From Eubacterium sulci ATCC 35585 (GTDB lineage Bacteria; Bacillota; Clostridia; Peptostreptococcales; Anaerovoracaceae): DNA of 64,000 nucleotides. The stretch covers positions 558,001 to 622,000 of the forward strand of contig CP012068.1 of the NCBI GenBank assembly GCA_001189495.1. Direction: 5' to 3'. Shown here piece by piece: positions 7,545 to 16,493 of this stretch. Under the pieces are notes generated by a model. The model had not been told where the DNA came from and searched no databases. It worked only from the letters and a program-made list of their open reading frames with translations. Every line of letters begins with the position of its first letter. The first letter of the stretch is position 1. Both the position numbers and the translations under genes were made by a program.

Positions 7545-8804
7545 ATGGCACTTAGAAATTGGAAAGACATTCCATTATTTAAGGATGTAACAGATGAGCA
7601 GTGGAACGACTGGCACTGGCAGGTTTCACATAGACTCTCAACAGTAGATGATATTGCTAAGGTTGTTAACCTAACAGAAAAGGAAAGAGCTGAGATCGAA
7701 AAGGTTATCGGTGGTTTCAGAGTAGGTATTACACCTTACTATGCTTCACTTATGGATCCAGATGATCCAACAGATCCAGTAAGAATGCAGGCTGTTCCAA
7801 CACTTTTGGAGATGCACAGATCACCTGCTGACGATGCTGACCCACTTCACGAGGACGCAGACTCACCAGCTCCTGGATTAACACACAGATATCCAGACAG
7901 AGTTCTATTCCTCATCACAGACCAGTGCTCAATGTACTGCAGACACTGCACAAGAAGAAGACTTGCAGGAGAGACTGACGGTGCTAGATCAAGAGAAGAT
8001 ATAGATGCATGTATTGCATACATCAAGAAGACTCCAGAAGTTAGAGACGTACTTCTATCAGGCGGAGATGCTCTTCTTGTTGAGGATGACACACTAGAAT
8101 ACATCATCAGCGAACTTAGAAAGATTGACCATGTTGAGATTGTTAGAATTGGTTCAAGAACACCAGTTGTTATGCCAATGAGAATAACAGACAAGCTCGT
8201 AAACATGCTTAAGAAATATCATCCAATTTGGCTGAACACACACTTCAATCACCCACAGGAAATTACACCTGATGCTAAGGAAGCATTGAGAAAGCTTGCT
8301 GATGCAGGTGTTCCACTAGGAAACCAGAGCGTACTTCTAAGAGGAATTAACGACGATAAGTCACTAATGATGGACCTTGTTCATGAGCTAGTTTTGAACA
8401 GAGTAAGACCTTACTACATCTACATCTGTGACCTATCAGTTGGTATCGAGCACTTCAGAACTACAATGGCTAAGGGACTAGAAATCATGGAAGGTCTAAG
8501 AGGACATACTTCAGGATACTGTGTTCCAACATTTGTAATCGACGCTCCAGGTGGTGGTGGAAAGACACCGGTAATGCCACAGTACGTAATTTCAGAGACA
8601 CCAGACAAGATCATTCTCAGAAACTACGAGGGTGTTATCACAACTTACACACAGCCACATTTGCCAGAAGTTAAGTGCAACTTCAACTACAGAAATGGTA
8701 AGGAAGGCATCAAGGTTTCAGGTGTATCGGCACTTGGAGAAGGCTTGCAGATTAAGTCTATGGAGCCAGCTCACCTTGCAAGACACGAGAGAAACAAGCA
8801 CTAG
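7545..8804 (+). CDS. kamA: L-lysine 2,3-aminomutase
   Basis: This 419-residue radical SAM enzyme converts L-lysine to L-beta-lysine, the first step of lysine fermentation. The [4Fe-4S] motif CSMYCRHC uses C128, C132 and C135. The PLP lysine is K340 in PGGGGK. Both are offset by three from the well-studied Clostridium subterminale enzyme, which supports the annotation. The ATG at 7545 follows AAAGGAGAAAATC at ideal spacing; an in-frame ATG at 7524 would place the ribosome site inside the gene. Length equals the fermentative KamA family. It is probably cotranscribed with kdd upstream and kamB downstream, with hairpins on both sides. Confidence 0.97.
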   Translation: MALRNWKDIPLFKDVTDEQWNDWHWQVSHRLSTVDDIAKVVNLTEKERAEIEKVIGGFRVGITPYYASLMDPDDPTDPVRMQAVPTLLEMHRSPADDADPLHEDADSPAPGLTHRYPDRVLFLITDQCSMYCRHCTRRRLAGETDGARSREDIDACIAYIKKTPEVRDVLLSGGDALLVEDDTLEYIISELRKIDHVEIVRIGSRTPVVMPMRITDKLVNMLKKYHPIWLNTHFNHPQEITPDAKEALRKLADAGVPLGNQSVLLRGINDDKSLMMDLVHELVLNRVRPYYIYICDLSVGIEHFRTTMAKGLEIMEGLRGHTSGYCVPTFVIDAPGGGGKTPVMPQYVISETPDKIILRNYEGVITTYTQPHLPEVKCNFNYRNGKEGIKVSGVSALGEGLQIKSMEPAHLARHERNKH

Positions 8805-8827
8805 TTCTCGCAATAGGTTAAATTTAA

Positions 8828-8851
8828 TATGGGGGACTCCGGTCCCCCATA
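8828..8851 (+). promoter_or_regulatory. Perfect GC-rich hairpin between kamA and kamB
   Basis: TATGGGGGAC (8828-8837) and GTCCCCCATA (8842-8851) form a perfect 10-bp stem capped by TCCG. No T tract follows. It may protect the kamA transcript 3' end or reduce read-through into kamB-kamC. Confidence 0.65.
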
Positions 8852-8873
8852 CATTAGATATTAAGGAATTGAT

Positions 8874-9893
8874 ATGGGATTGATATATGACTTATCACAA
8901 AAATATAAGACTTTATCCATAGTGGGAATGTCCAAGAATGCTGGCAAGACCACTGCCCTCAATTACTTGATTGAAGAGGCGATGGACGAGGGAGTCATGC
9001 TAGGCATTACGTCTACTGGACGTGATGGAGAGACTGAGGATCTTGTGACCGGAACCGAAAAGCCTAGAGTTTATCTCGATGAGGATACGCTCGTAGCAGT
9101 ACCGTCGTTTTTATACGACATGTCAGACGCCGGACTAGAAGTAGTCAGAGAAACCAAGTATTCGACAGCAATCGGAACACTTTTGATTTGCAGGGTAAAA
9201 TCTGCGGGATATGTTCAGGTAGCAGGACCTGTTATCAATGCCGAGCAAAAACTGCTTTGTCAGGATATGCTAAACGAAGGCTGTGATATGGTTTTGATAG
9301 ATGGCGCAATCGATAGAAAGACCATAGCATCACCAGATACATCTGATGCGATAATCCTTGCGACAGGAGCTGTCATCTCAAGAAAGATGAACAAGGTTGT
9401 TGAGGAAACTGCGCACGTTGTAAACCTTTACTCTATAGATGAGTTAGAGGATGGAATTTACAGGGATGCAATAGAATCATATAAACACGAAGACAAGATT
9501 ATGACCATAAGTAAGAGCGGAGAGGTTAAGAAGCTTGACCTGCTCACTGGACTTGGGGCAGCAAGACACATAGACGAGGCTATCGAAGAGGATACCGAGT
9601 TTGTTTTTATCCCAGGTGCTTTTACAAATAGCGTAATTTCAGATATAAGCACTAAGAAACTTAAACAGGTCAGATTCGTACTCAAGGATCCGACCAAGAT
9701 ATTCATAAATCCTATGGACTGGGGAAGGCTCCGCAAGAGGGGCTTTAGGGTATCTGTCCTAAAGAAGATAGAAATTGCCCTTATAACTGTCAATCCGTGG
9801 GCACCGGCGGGATATACCTTTGATAACAGAAGCCTATTAGAGGCGATGAAGGAAGCTATACCAGACATTCCGGTGATTGATGTGAGGATGTAG
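8874..9893 (+). CDS. kamB: KamB, lysine aminomutase accessory P-loop protein
   Basis: This 339-residue protein is conserved between kamA and kamC in lysine fermentation clusters. It has an N-terminal P-loop GMSKNAGKTT (residues 18-27), typical of a small NTPase, followed by alpha/beta sequence including VLIDGAIDRK. The precise activity is not established. Position suggests help in assembling or reactivating the B12- and PLP-dependent beta-lysine 5,6-aminomutase together with KamC. The ATG at 8874 has AAGGAATT upstream. Only two bases separate its stop from the start of kamC, so the two are coupled. No membrane segments are seen. Confidence 0.85.
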   Translation: MGLIYDLSQKYKTLSIVGMSKNAGKTTALNYLIEEAMDEGVMLGITSTGRDGETEDLVTGTEKPRVYLDEDTLVAVPSFLYDMSDAGLEVVRETKYSTAIGTLLICRVKSAGYVQVAGPVINAEQKLLCQDMLNEGCDMVLIDGAIDRKTIASPDTSDAIILATGAVISRKMNKVVEETAHVVNLYSIDELEDGIYRDAIESYKHEDKIMTISKSGEVKKLDLLTGLGAARHIDEAIEEDTEFVFIPGAFTNSVISDISTKKLKQVRFVLKDPTKIFINPMDWGRLRKRGFRVSVLKKIEIALITVNPWAPAGYTFDNRSLLEAMKEAIPDIPVIDVRM

Positions 9894-9895
9894 AT

Positions 9896-11677
9896 ATGCA
9901 AAACGGAGCAAATAAAAGATTAGCAAATCTGAAGACCAAGGCTGAGACGGGTCTCGATTATGTGATGCTGAAGCTCGATGTAATCTCACCCTTCGGAAAG
10001 AAGAAGCTAAAGGCGATGAGACCGTTTTATCCGGGAGATGAACAGCTGCTCAACGAGGAGCTAGACAGGATTCAGGATATAGTTGACTTCATCAAGGCCT
10101 ATCCTATGCTAAAGGATAAGATTCAAGAAATTTACATGGAGCTCAAGGATTCCACGGGAACCATAGAAAGAAGCGAAAACAGCGTTCTGTCAGTGGTAGA
10201 AATATTCGAGGTTAAGTCCTTACTCTTGCAGATGAGAAGGCTCCTTAAGATAACCAAGGAGAGAGAAATTGTAGCGTATAAGCCAGCTTGCGGATGTGTT
10301 TCACAGGCCATGGCAGGGCGTGAAGATGAGGGTGCTGAGACGAGCCCCGCAGATAATGAAGCTAATAGAGAAGTACAGATTCCAGAGAAGTATTTTCTTG
10401 AGGATACAGAGGAACTTTTAGATATACTCGATCCTAGAAAAGACAGGATGAATACTTTCTACATATACGACGAGTTCAGTGAAGAGCTGGCGTCATACCG
10501 AAAAGAGAAGCGCGAGCTTGAGCTAGAAATTAGAAGAGTACAGAAGAAATCAAGGGAAGAGCTACGCAGAGAACACGGCGTTCAGCTTACACCGAAGTTC
10601 GATATAGTCGTAGCGAGATCCCATCCGGACTTAGAAAAGATTAAAGGTCTCAAGGAACTCGAAGAGGTCGACCAGGATTACATGAGCATAACTTTTAAGC
10701 TAAGACCTAGTGAAGAGGTGTTCAAGATAACCCAGAGCATGGAAGAGCTCAACGACAAGATTGAGGCTGAAGAGGAAAGAATAGCAGAAATACTATCGAA
10801 GAAGATCGGAGAGTACAGAAACATTCTTCTCAAGAACTGTGACATAATGGGAGAGTTTGAACTGGCGCTTGCCAAGGGACTATTCTCAATTAAGAGAAAT
10901 CTCGTAAGACCAGAAATTGTTATGGAGCACGTAATAGAGTTCGATGAAGGCAGGAACCTGCAGGTTGAGGAAATTTTGATGAACAAGGGCAAGGAATACT
11001 GCCCCGTATCAATTTCACTTAAAGACGGCGTAACTTGTATAACAGGCGCTAACATGGGTGGAAAGACAATTTCTCTGAAGCTTTCTGGACAGGTAGCAAT
11101 CCTATCACAGTATGGGTTCTTCGTTCCGGCAAAGAGAGCAAAAATCGGACTTTCAAACTACATGCAGATGCTCATAGGAGACAGCCAGTCAGTAGAAAGA
11201 GGACTTTCCTCATTTGGCTCCGAAATGGAGGAACTCAAGGAAATCTTTGATCACAGTAAAGACAGGACTCTCATTTTGATAGATGAGATAGCGAGTGGAA
11301 CAAACCCAATAGAGGGACTTGCACTCACTAAATCAGTTGTAGATTATTTGATAACAAAACCTTATATATCGCTTATAACGACTCATTTTGAGACTGTGAG
11401 CGAGAGAGAGGGTGTTATAAATATGCAGGTCAGAGGACTTGCAGATGTGGACTTTGATCTTCTCGATAGAGAGATAAAGTATGCAAAGAGAAAAGACAGG
11501 ATAAATATTATATCCAAGTACATGGATTACCGACTCTTTGAGGTCGGCAAAAACGGTTCAGTTCCTAAGGACGCTCTAAATATTGCAAAGATGCTGGGAA
11601 TCAGCGCGGAGATAATAGATGGAGCGAAGAAATATATCAATAAGGAGAAAAAAGATGAAAAGCAAACTAAATCTTGA
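9896..11677 (+). CDS. kamC: KamC, MutS-like ATPase of lysine fermentation
   Basis: This 593-residue protein has the C-terminal ATPase of the MutS family. Walker A is TGANMGGKT (383-391), and LILIDEIASGTNP is Walker B plus signature. A helical, charged middle region (about residues 180-300) is likely coiled-coil, as in MutS clamp and lever domains. It has no mismatch-recognition domain and is not a DNA repair MutS; KamC is proposed in lysine fermenters to act on the aminomutase KamDE, probably in reactivation. It starts two bases after kamB and runs past the kamD start, overlapping it by 23 bases, which indicates translational coupling. Confidence 0.88.
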   Translation: MQNGANKRLANLKTKAETGLDYVMLKLDVISPFGKKKLKAMRPFYPGDEQLLNEELDRIQDIVDFIKAYPMLKDKIQEIYMELKDSTGTIERSENSVLSVVEIFEVKSLLLQMRRLLKITKEREIVAYKPACGCVSQAMAGREDEGAETSPADNEANREVQIPEKYFLEDTEELLDILDPRKDRMNTFYIYDEFSEELASYRKEKRELELEIRRVQKKSREELRREHGVQLTPKFDIVVARSHPDLEKIKGLKELEEVDQDYMSITFKLRPSEEVFKITQSMEELNDKIEAEEERIAEILSKKIGEYRNILLKNCDIMGEFELALAKGLFSIKRNLVRPEIVMEHVIEFDEGRNLQVEEILMNKGKEYCPVSISLKDGVTCITGANMGGKTISLKLSGQVAILSQYGFFVPAKRAKIGLSNYMQMLIGDSQSVERGLSSFGSEMEELKEIFDHSKDRTLILIDEIASGTNPIEGLALTKSVVDYLITKPYISLITTHFETVSEREGVINMQVRGLADVDFDLLDREIKYAKRKDRINIISKYMDYRLFEVGKNGSVPKDALNIAKMLGISAEIIDGAKKYINKEKKDEKQTKS

Positions 11678-13208
11678 CTTTGATGTTGTTGCAAGTGCCA
11701 GAAATCATGCTGCTAACATTGCCAAGGATATGCAGGAATTTATCTCAAGACACACAACTGTGTCAACTGAGAGAACAATCCTCAGACTTTTGGGAGTAGA
11801 CGGCGTTGATGATGTTGACACTCCACTACCTAATGTCGTAGTAGATCAGCTTAAGGACGCAGGCGTTCTATCGACAGGTGTGGCATATTGGATTGGTAAT
11901 GCAATAGTACAGACAGGCAAGGATCCTCAGACAATCGCTGAAGAGATGTCAGAGGGTAAGCTAGACGTAACAAAACTTCCTACCTGTACAGTTGAGGAGG
12001 CTGCTGAAGCACTCAAGCCATCAATCAAAAAGACATTCGAGAGAATCGATATGCAGAAGGCAAAGCGTCAGGAATACCTTGACAGAATTGGATCAGGTCC
12101 AGAGCCTTTCCTATATGTTATCGTAGCTACTGGTAATATCTACGAGGACGTTCTTCAGGCACAGGCTGCTGCTAGACAGGGTGCAGACATTATCGCTGTA
12201 ATCAGAACAACAGCTCAGTCACTTCTCGACTACGTTCCATACGGAGCAACAACTGAGGGATTCGGTGGAACATACGCTACACAGGAAAACTTCAGAATCA
12301 TGAGAAAAGCTCTTGATGAAGTTGGAGAAGAAGTTGGCAGATATATTAGATTGTGTAACTATTCATCAGGTATGTGCATGCCAGAAATCGCAGCTATGGG
12401 TGCGCTAGAAAGACTTGATGTAATGCTTAACGACGCTATTTACGGTATCCTATTCCGTGACATCAACATGCAGAGAACACTAGTTGACCAGTTCATGTCC
12501 AGAGTTATCATCGGATACTGCGGAATCATCTTTAACTCAGGTGAGGATAACTATTTAACTACAGACGACGCTATTGAGGCGGCACACACAGTAACCGCAT
12601 CACAGTTTATAAATGAACAGTTTGCTGTACTTGCAAATATTCGAGAAGAGCAGATGGGTCTTGGTCACGCATTTGAGATGGATCCTAAGACAGAGAATGG
12701 ATTCCTTCTTGAACTTTCACAGGCTATCATGGCAAGAGAAATCTTCCCTAAGGCAAGACTTAAGTACATGCCACCTACAAAGTTCATGACAGGTAACATC
12801 TTCATGGGACACATTCAGGATGCACTCTTTAACCTAGTTGCAATTTGGTCACACCAGTCACTGCTCTTGCAGGGAATGCTTACAGAGGCTATTCATACAC
12901 CTCACATGCACGATAGATATCTTTCAATCGAAAATGCTCAGTACATTTTCAACAACTGTAAGGATATCGGAGAGGAAGTTGAGTTCAAGAAGGACGGAAT
13001 TATCCAGACTCGTGCTCAGGAAGTTCTCAAGAAGGCTGACAAGCTACTTGCAGAAGTTGAACAGGAAGGACTTTTCACAACTATCGAAAAAGGTATTTTC
13101 GGTGGAGTTAAGCGTCCAAAAGACGGTGGACACGGTCTTGCAGGTGTAACTACAAGAGGTGAAAACTACTTCAACCCATTCATAGATTTATTTATGGATC
13201 ATGAGTAA
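11655..13208 (+). CDS. kamD: Beta-lysine 5,6-aminomutase alpha subunit
   Basis: This 517-residue catalytic alpha subunit of the adenosylcobalamin- and PLP-dependent mutase moves the terminal amino group of beta-lysine to give 3,5-diaminohexanoate. Length and conserved segments, such as the VVATGNIYEDVLQAQAAARQ motif region and VIRTTAQSLLDY, fit the TIM-barrel KamD family. The ATG at 11655 is preceded by TAAGGAGAAAAA, inside the end of kamC; the in-frame 12-residue extension has no ribosome site. It is followed after 19 bases by kamE, its obligate partner. Confidence 0.97.
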   Translation: MKSKLNLDFDVVASARNHAANIAKDMQEFISRHTTVSTERTILRLLGVDGVDDVDTPLPNVVVDQLKDAGVLSTGVAYWIGNAIVQTGKDPQTIAEEMSEGKLDVTKLPTCTVEEAAEALKPSIKKTFERIDMQKAKRQEYLDRIGSGPEPFLYVIVATGNIYEDVLQAQAAARQGADIIAVIRTTAQSLLDYVPYGATTEGFGGTYATQENFRIMRKALDEVGEEVGRYIRLCNYSSGMCMPEIAAMGALERLDVMLNDAIYGILFRDINMQRTLVDQFMSRVIIGYCGIIFNSGEDNYLTTDDAIEAAHTVTASQFINEQFAVLANIREEQMGLGHAFEMDPKTENGFLLELSQAIMAREIFPKARLKYMPPTKFMTGNIFMGHIQDALFNLVAIWSHQSLLLQGMLTEAIHTPHMHDRYLSIENAQYIFNNCKDIGEEVEFKKDGIIQTRAQEVLKKADKLLAEVEQEGLFTTIEKGIFGGVKRPKDGGHGLAGVTTRGENYFNPFIDLFMDHE

Positions 13209-13227
13209 GGATAAGGAGGTTATGAAA

Positions 13228-14019
13228 ATGGCAGAAAAGACAGTACAGACAACTGGCGATCTAACAAAGGTAAAGCCTTATGGTGATACCCTAAACGACG
13301 GTAAAGTAGAAATGGCATTCACACTTCCTGTACCTTATGGTGAAGAAGCTGAGGAATGCGCAAAGCAGTATGTAAAGAAACTAGGATTTGACGAGCCTAG
13401 TGTAACATATTATCACGAGCTTGCACCTGGATTTACATTCTTCGTAGTTTACGGTTCAGCTCAGCAGACAATTGACTACACAGCAATCAAAGTTCCTAAG
13501 GTTGAGGGTAATGTTCTTGACAGAGTTGAGTGTGGTGAATGGATTGCAGAAAACATCGGAAGAGACATCGTAGTGGTTGGTGCATCAATCGAATCAGATG
13601 CTCACACAGTAGGTATCGATGCTATCATCCAGATGAAGGGCTTCCACGGACACTTCGGTCTTGAGAGATTTAAGAACGTTGTAGCATACAACATGGGTTC
13701 ACAGGTTCCTTGCGAAGAGCTTATCGCAAAGGCAAAGGAAGTAAATGCAGATGCAATTCTCGTTTCACAGACTGTAACCCAGAAGGATATCCACATCATG
13801 AATCTGACAAAGATGATTGAGCTTGTTGAAGCTGAAGGTCTCAGAGATAAGATCATCATGACATGTGGTGGACCACGTATTTCTCACGAGCTTGCACAGG
13901 AGCTAGGCTACGATGCAGGATTCGGACCAGGAAAGTATGCAGAGCATGTAATGTCATACATCATGCAGGAAGTACAGAGGAGAGGATGGCAGGATAAGCC
14001 TGAAATTGCTTCTAGATAA
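13228..14019 (+). CDS. kamE: Beta-lysine 5,6-aminomutase beta subunit (B12-binding)
   Basis: This 263-residue beta subunit binds cobalamin base-off through the DxHxxG motif DAHTVG, with H126 as cobalt ligand. K137 lies eleven residues later, the spacing of the known His133/Lys144 pair, and would form the PLP internal aldimine. The ATG at 13228 is chosen because GGAGG at 13215-13219 lies eight bases upstream; in-frame ATGs at 13201 and 13222 would be too close to, or overlap, that site. It ends the kam operon, 45 bases before a strong terminator. Confidence 0.96.
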   Translation: MAEKTVQTTGDLTKVKPYGDTLNDGKVEMAFTLPVPYGEEAEECAKQYVKKLGFDEPSVTYYHELAPGFTFFVVYGSAQQTIDYTAIKVPKVEGNVLDRVECGEWIAENIGRDIVVVGASIESDAHTVGIDAIIQMKGFHGHFGLERFKNVVAYNMGSQVPCEELIAKAKEVNADAILVSQTVTQKDIHIMNLTKMIELVEAEGLRDKIIMTCGGPRISHELAQELGYDAGFGPGKYAEHVMSYIMQEVQRRGWQDKPEIASR

Positions 14020-14063
14020 TTTAGTAATTTAAACCTATAATATAATTACATTAACCCCTAAGA

Positions 14064-14096
14064 TGTCCCGAGGCTCGTCCTCGGGATATTTTTTTG
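14064..14096 (+). terminator. Terminator after kamE
   Basis: CCCGAGG (14067-14073) pairs with CCTCGGG (14079-14085) around CTCGT, followed by ATA and a run of seven or more T. It marks the end of the kdd/kam transcription unit. Confidence 0.92.
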
Positions 14097-14193
14097 GTTT
14101 GTATTGCTTTAGCAGCGGTTCATCGAACGATAGAGAGATGAACAATTAACCACCGGCTATGCCGGTGAGGTTAGGAAGCTTTAGTGAAAAAAG

Positions 14194-14247
14194 ACCTCCT
14201 ATGTTAAGATAAATATGGTCACCAACCACATATCAAAACAAGGAGGT
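14194..14247 (+). promoter_or_regulatory. Inverted repeat sequestering the tnpA ribosome binding site
   Basis: ACCTCCT (14194-14200) is the exact complement of AGGAGGT (14241-14247), the ribosome site of tnpA. Folding would hide the site, a known way IS200 elements limit transposase synthesis. Confidence 0.75.
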
Positions 14248-14255
14248 AATCCAAA

Positions 14256-14717
14256 ATGGATAAGAATAGTTTATCACATACATCGTGGAATTGTAAGTAT
14301 CACATAGTGTTTGCACCAAAGTACAGAAGAAAAGCGATTTATGGAAAGATAAGAGTAGACATAGGGAAAATATTAAGGCTTCTCTGTGAAAGAAAAGGAA
14401 TACACATAATCGAAGCAGAATGTTGTCCTGATCATATACATATGCTTGTAGAGATACCACCAAAATACAGTGTGTCTCAAATTGTTGGATATCTCAAAGG
14501 AAAAAGTTCATTGGTGATTTTCGATAAACATGCAAATTTAAAATACAAATATGGGAATAGACATTTTTGGTGTCGAGGCTATTTTGTTGATACAGTAGGG
14601 AAGAATAAGAAAAGAATAGAGGAGTACATACGTACACAACTTCAGGAAGATATAGCAGAGGACCAGATAAGTCTAAAAGAGTATATAGATCCTTTCACAG
14701 GAAATAAAAATAAATAG
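14256..14717 (+). CDS. tnpA: IS200-like Y1 transposase TnpA
   Basis: This 153-residue Y1 HUH transposase has the HUH metal motif HIH within CPDHIHMLVEIPP. The probable catalytic tyrosine is at the start of YFVDTVGKNKKRIEEYI, in the C-terminal helix. The N-terminus HTSWNCKYHIVFAPKYRRK is the classic IS200 start. It cuts and rejoins single-stranded DNA at hairpin ends as a dimer. Length is normal and the frame is intact, so the element may be active. The ribosome site AGGAGGT is complementary to an upstream sequence. Confidence 0.95.
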   Translation: MDKNSLSHTSWNCKYHIVFAPKYRRKAIYGKIRVDIGKILRLLCERKGIHIIEAECCPDHIHMLVEIPPKYSVSQIVGYLKGKSSLVIFDKHANLKYKYGNRHFWCRGYFVDTVGKNKKRIEEYIRTQLQEDIAEDQISLKEYIDPFTGNKNK

Positions 14718-14924
14718 CCCTTTAGGGCTTGTAGAAAAAGATGTGCGGTTGGTGAACAATTCAGTACATCTTGAGATGTTGCTGGCAAAAGCCCCTTATA
14801 GGGGCAGTACAAACCACCGGCTAAGCCGGTGGTTATGATTACCATGAGGGTTAGCTTGGATTATAACCATGTTCATTACGTGTTGTAATTAAATAAATGC
14901 AAAAGTTTCAAATAAGGCAAAATC

Positions 14925-14953
14925 TTGACTGTACAGAATTGTGGGAATATAAT
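14925..14953 (+). promoter_or_regulatory. Sigma-70 promoter for atoE
   Basis: TTGACT (14925-14930), a 17-bp spacer and TATAAT (14948-14953) lie 48 bases before the atoE ATG. It gives atoE its own transcription start, independent of the kam operon and of the insertion element. Confidence 0.85.
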
Positions 14954-15001
14954 ATTATATATAATCGTTTTTATCTAATTCTTAAATCATAGGAGGACAA
15001 G

Positions 15002-16369
15002 ATGTTTAAGAAATTTACTAACGGATGCGTACACTTGGTAAACAGATTTCTACCAGATCCATTTATCTTCTGTATTGTCCTAACTATTATCGTTTTTGTC
15101 GCAGCTATCCCTGCCACTGGAGCAACGCCATTTCAAGTGCTTGAGCTAGGATGGGGTGTGGGCGTTTGGAACCTGCTTGCATTTTCAATGCAGATGGCTT
15201 TGGTACTCGTACTTGGAAGTGCACTTGCAAATGCACCAGTAGTTAAGAGAATTGTTGCAACCATAGCCAGCATTGCGAAGTCACCTGCACAGGGTATCGT
15301 TGTAGTAACATTCTTTTCACTTATTGCTTGCTGGATTAACTGGGGCTTTGGTCTTGTAGTTGGTGCAATCCTAGCCAAAGAAATAGCAAGACAGGTTAAG
15401 GGAGTAGATTACAGACTTTTGATTGCATCAGCTTATTCAGGATTTGTTATCTGGCACGCAGGTTTCTCAGGATCAATTCCTCTAGCACTTGCAACACCAG
15501 GAAAAGATGCACTACAGCTTGCAACGGGTGGTGCTGTTTCCGAGGCTATTTCTACTTCACACACGATTTTTGCTCCATATAACTTGATTATGGTTGGTAT
15601 AATTATCCTTTGCTTGCCTTTTATAAATGCAAAGATGCATCCATCTCCAGATGAGACAATCACAGTTGATCCTAACCTTTTAGTAGATGATGTAACAGTG
15701 TTTAAGAAACCTGAAACACCCGCTGAAAAGATTGAGCAGAGCGTTATACCATCAGCTATAATAGTTCTCGCAGGAGTTGTTTATCTAGTGCTTTACTTTG
15801 CACATAATGGATTCAATATCACACTAAACACAGTAAACTTCATATTCCTAATCTTAGGTATTGCTTGCCATAAGACACCAATCGCTTATGTCAATGCAAT
15901 TACTTCTGCAACTCAGGGAGCCGCAGGAATCATTCTACAGTTTCCATTCTATGCAGGTATCATGGGCATGATGGTATTCAAGCTTGCTGAAGGTGGAACA
16001 GGACAGTCGCTAGCTTCAGTAATCAGTAACTTCTTCGTTTCAATCGCAACAGAGGTTACATTCCCACTATTCACGTTCCTATCAGCTGGCATAGTTAACT
16101 TCTTTGTTCCATCAGGTGGCGGACAGTGGGCAGTTCAGGGTCCTATCATGATGCCAGCAGGAAAGGCTCTTGGTGTAGATCCAGCTATCACAGGTATGGC
16201 TATCGCATGGGGTGATGCTTGGACAAACATGATCCAGCCATTCTGGGCTCTTCCAGCTCTAGGAATCGCAGGACTATCAGCTCGTGATATCATGGGATAT
16301 TGCATAATTACATTGCTCTTTACAGCGCTGGTAGTATGCGGTGGATTCTTAATTGTAGGACTGATATAG
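15002..16369 (+). CDS. atoE: Short-chain fatty acid transporter (AtoE family)
   Basis: This 455-residue polytopic membrane protein of the AtoE short-chain fatty acid transporter family has about eleven to twelve hydrophobic segments over its whole length. Segments such as FVPSGGGQWAVQGPIMMPAG and GDAWTNMIQPFWALPALGI are typical of the family. In E. coli AtoE takes up short-chain acids. Here, beside the butyryl-CoA:acetoacetate CoA transferase, it more likely handles butyrate or acetoacetate from lysine fermentation; direction is not determinable. AGGAGG precedes the ATG and a strong promoter lies upstream. No clear terminator separates it from atoD. Confidence 0.9.
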   Translation: MFKKFTNGCVHLVNRFLPDPFIFCIVLTIIVFVAAIPATGATPFQVLELGWGVGVWNLLAFSMQMALVLVLGSALANAPVVKRIVATIASIAKSPAQGIVVVTFFSLIACWINWGFGLVVGAILAKEIARQVKGVDYRLLIASAYSGFVIWHAGFSGSIPLALATPGKDALQLATGGAVSEAISTSHTIFAPYNLIMVGIIILCLPFINAKMHPSPDETITVDPNLLVDDVTVFKKPETPAEKIEQSVIPSAIIVLAGVVYLVLYFAHNGFNITLNTVNFIFLILGIACHKTPIAYVNAITSATQGAAGIILQFPFYAGIMGMMVFKLAEGGTGQSLASVISNFFVSIATEVTFPLFTFLSAGIVNFFVPSGGGQWAVQGPIMMPAGKALGVDPAITGMAIAWGDAWTNMIQPFWALPALGIAGLSARDIMGYCIITLLFTALVVCGGFLIVGLI

Positions 16370-16407
16370 TCTAATGATTTTCATCACAAAATAGAACGCA
16401 AATATTG

Positions 16408-16456
16408 GCCACAATCCGTGAACTTCATTGAATTGTGGCTGATTTTGTGCTATAAT
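16408..16456 (+). promoter_or_regulatory. atoDA promoter with overlapping inverted repeat
   Basis: TTGAAT (16428-16433), a 17-bp spacer and TATAAT (16451-16456) form a good sigma-70 promoter. The 8-bp inverted repeat GCCACAAT (16408-16415) and ATTGTGGC (16432-16439) spans the -35 region, a placement expected for an operator. No T tract follows, so it is not a terminator for atoE. Confidence 0.65.
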
Positions 16457-16493
16457 ATTCAAAGTGAACATTATAAAGAAAGGTGATTTAGAA

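Larger units (their letters stand above)
14150..14834 (+). mobile_element. IS200/IS605-family element (tnpA only)
   Basis: The element is bounded by subterminal hairpins: CACCGGC-TAT-GCCGGTG on the left (14151-14167) and AACCACCGGC-TAA-GCCGGTGGTT on the right (14812-14834). Such near-identical foldback ends, with no terminal inverted repeats and no target duplication, are diagnostic of single-strand Y1 transposition. There is one transposase gene and no tnpB. Other small hairpins (GCCC-TTTA-GGGC near 14717 and GCCCC-TTATA-GGGGC near 14791-14805) lie on the right side. Exact cleavage points are uncertain by some tens of bases, especially on the left. It separates the kam operon from atoE. Confidence 0.85.

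Noticed and set aside
9896-11677. MutS2-type DNA repair ATPase
   Set aside because: The ATPase matches MutS, but there is no Smr or mismatch domain, and the gene sits between kamB and kamD, which is the place of KamC.
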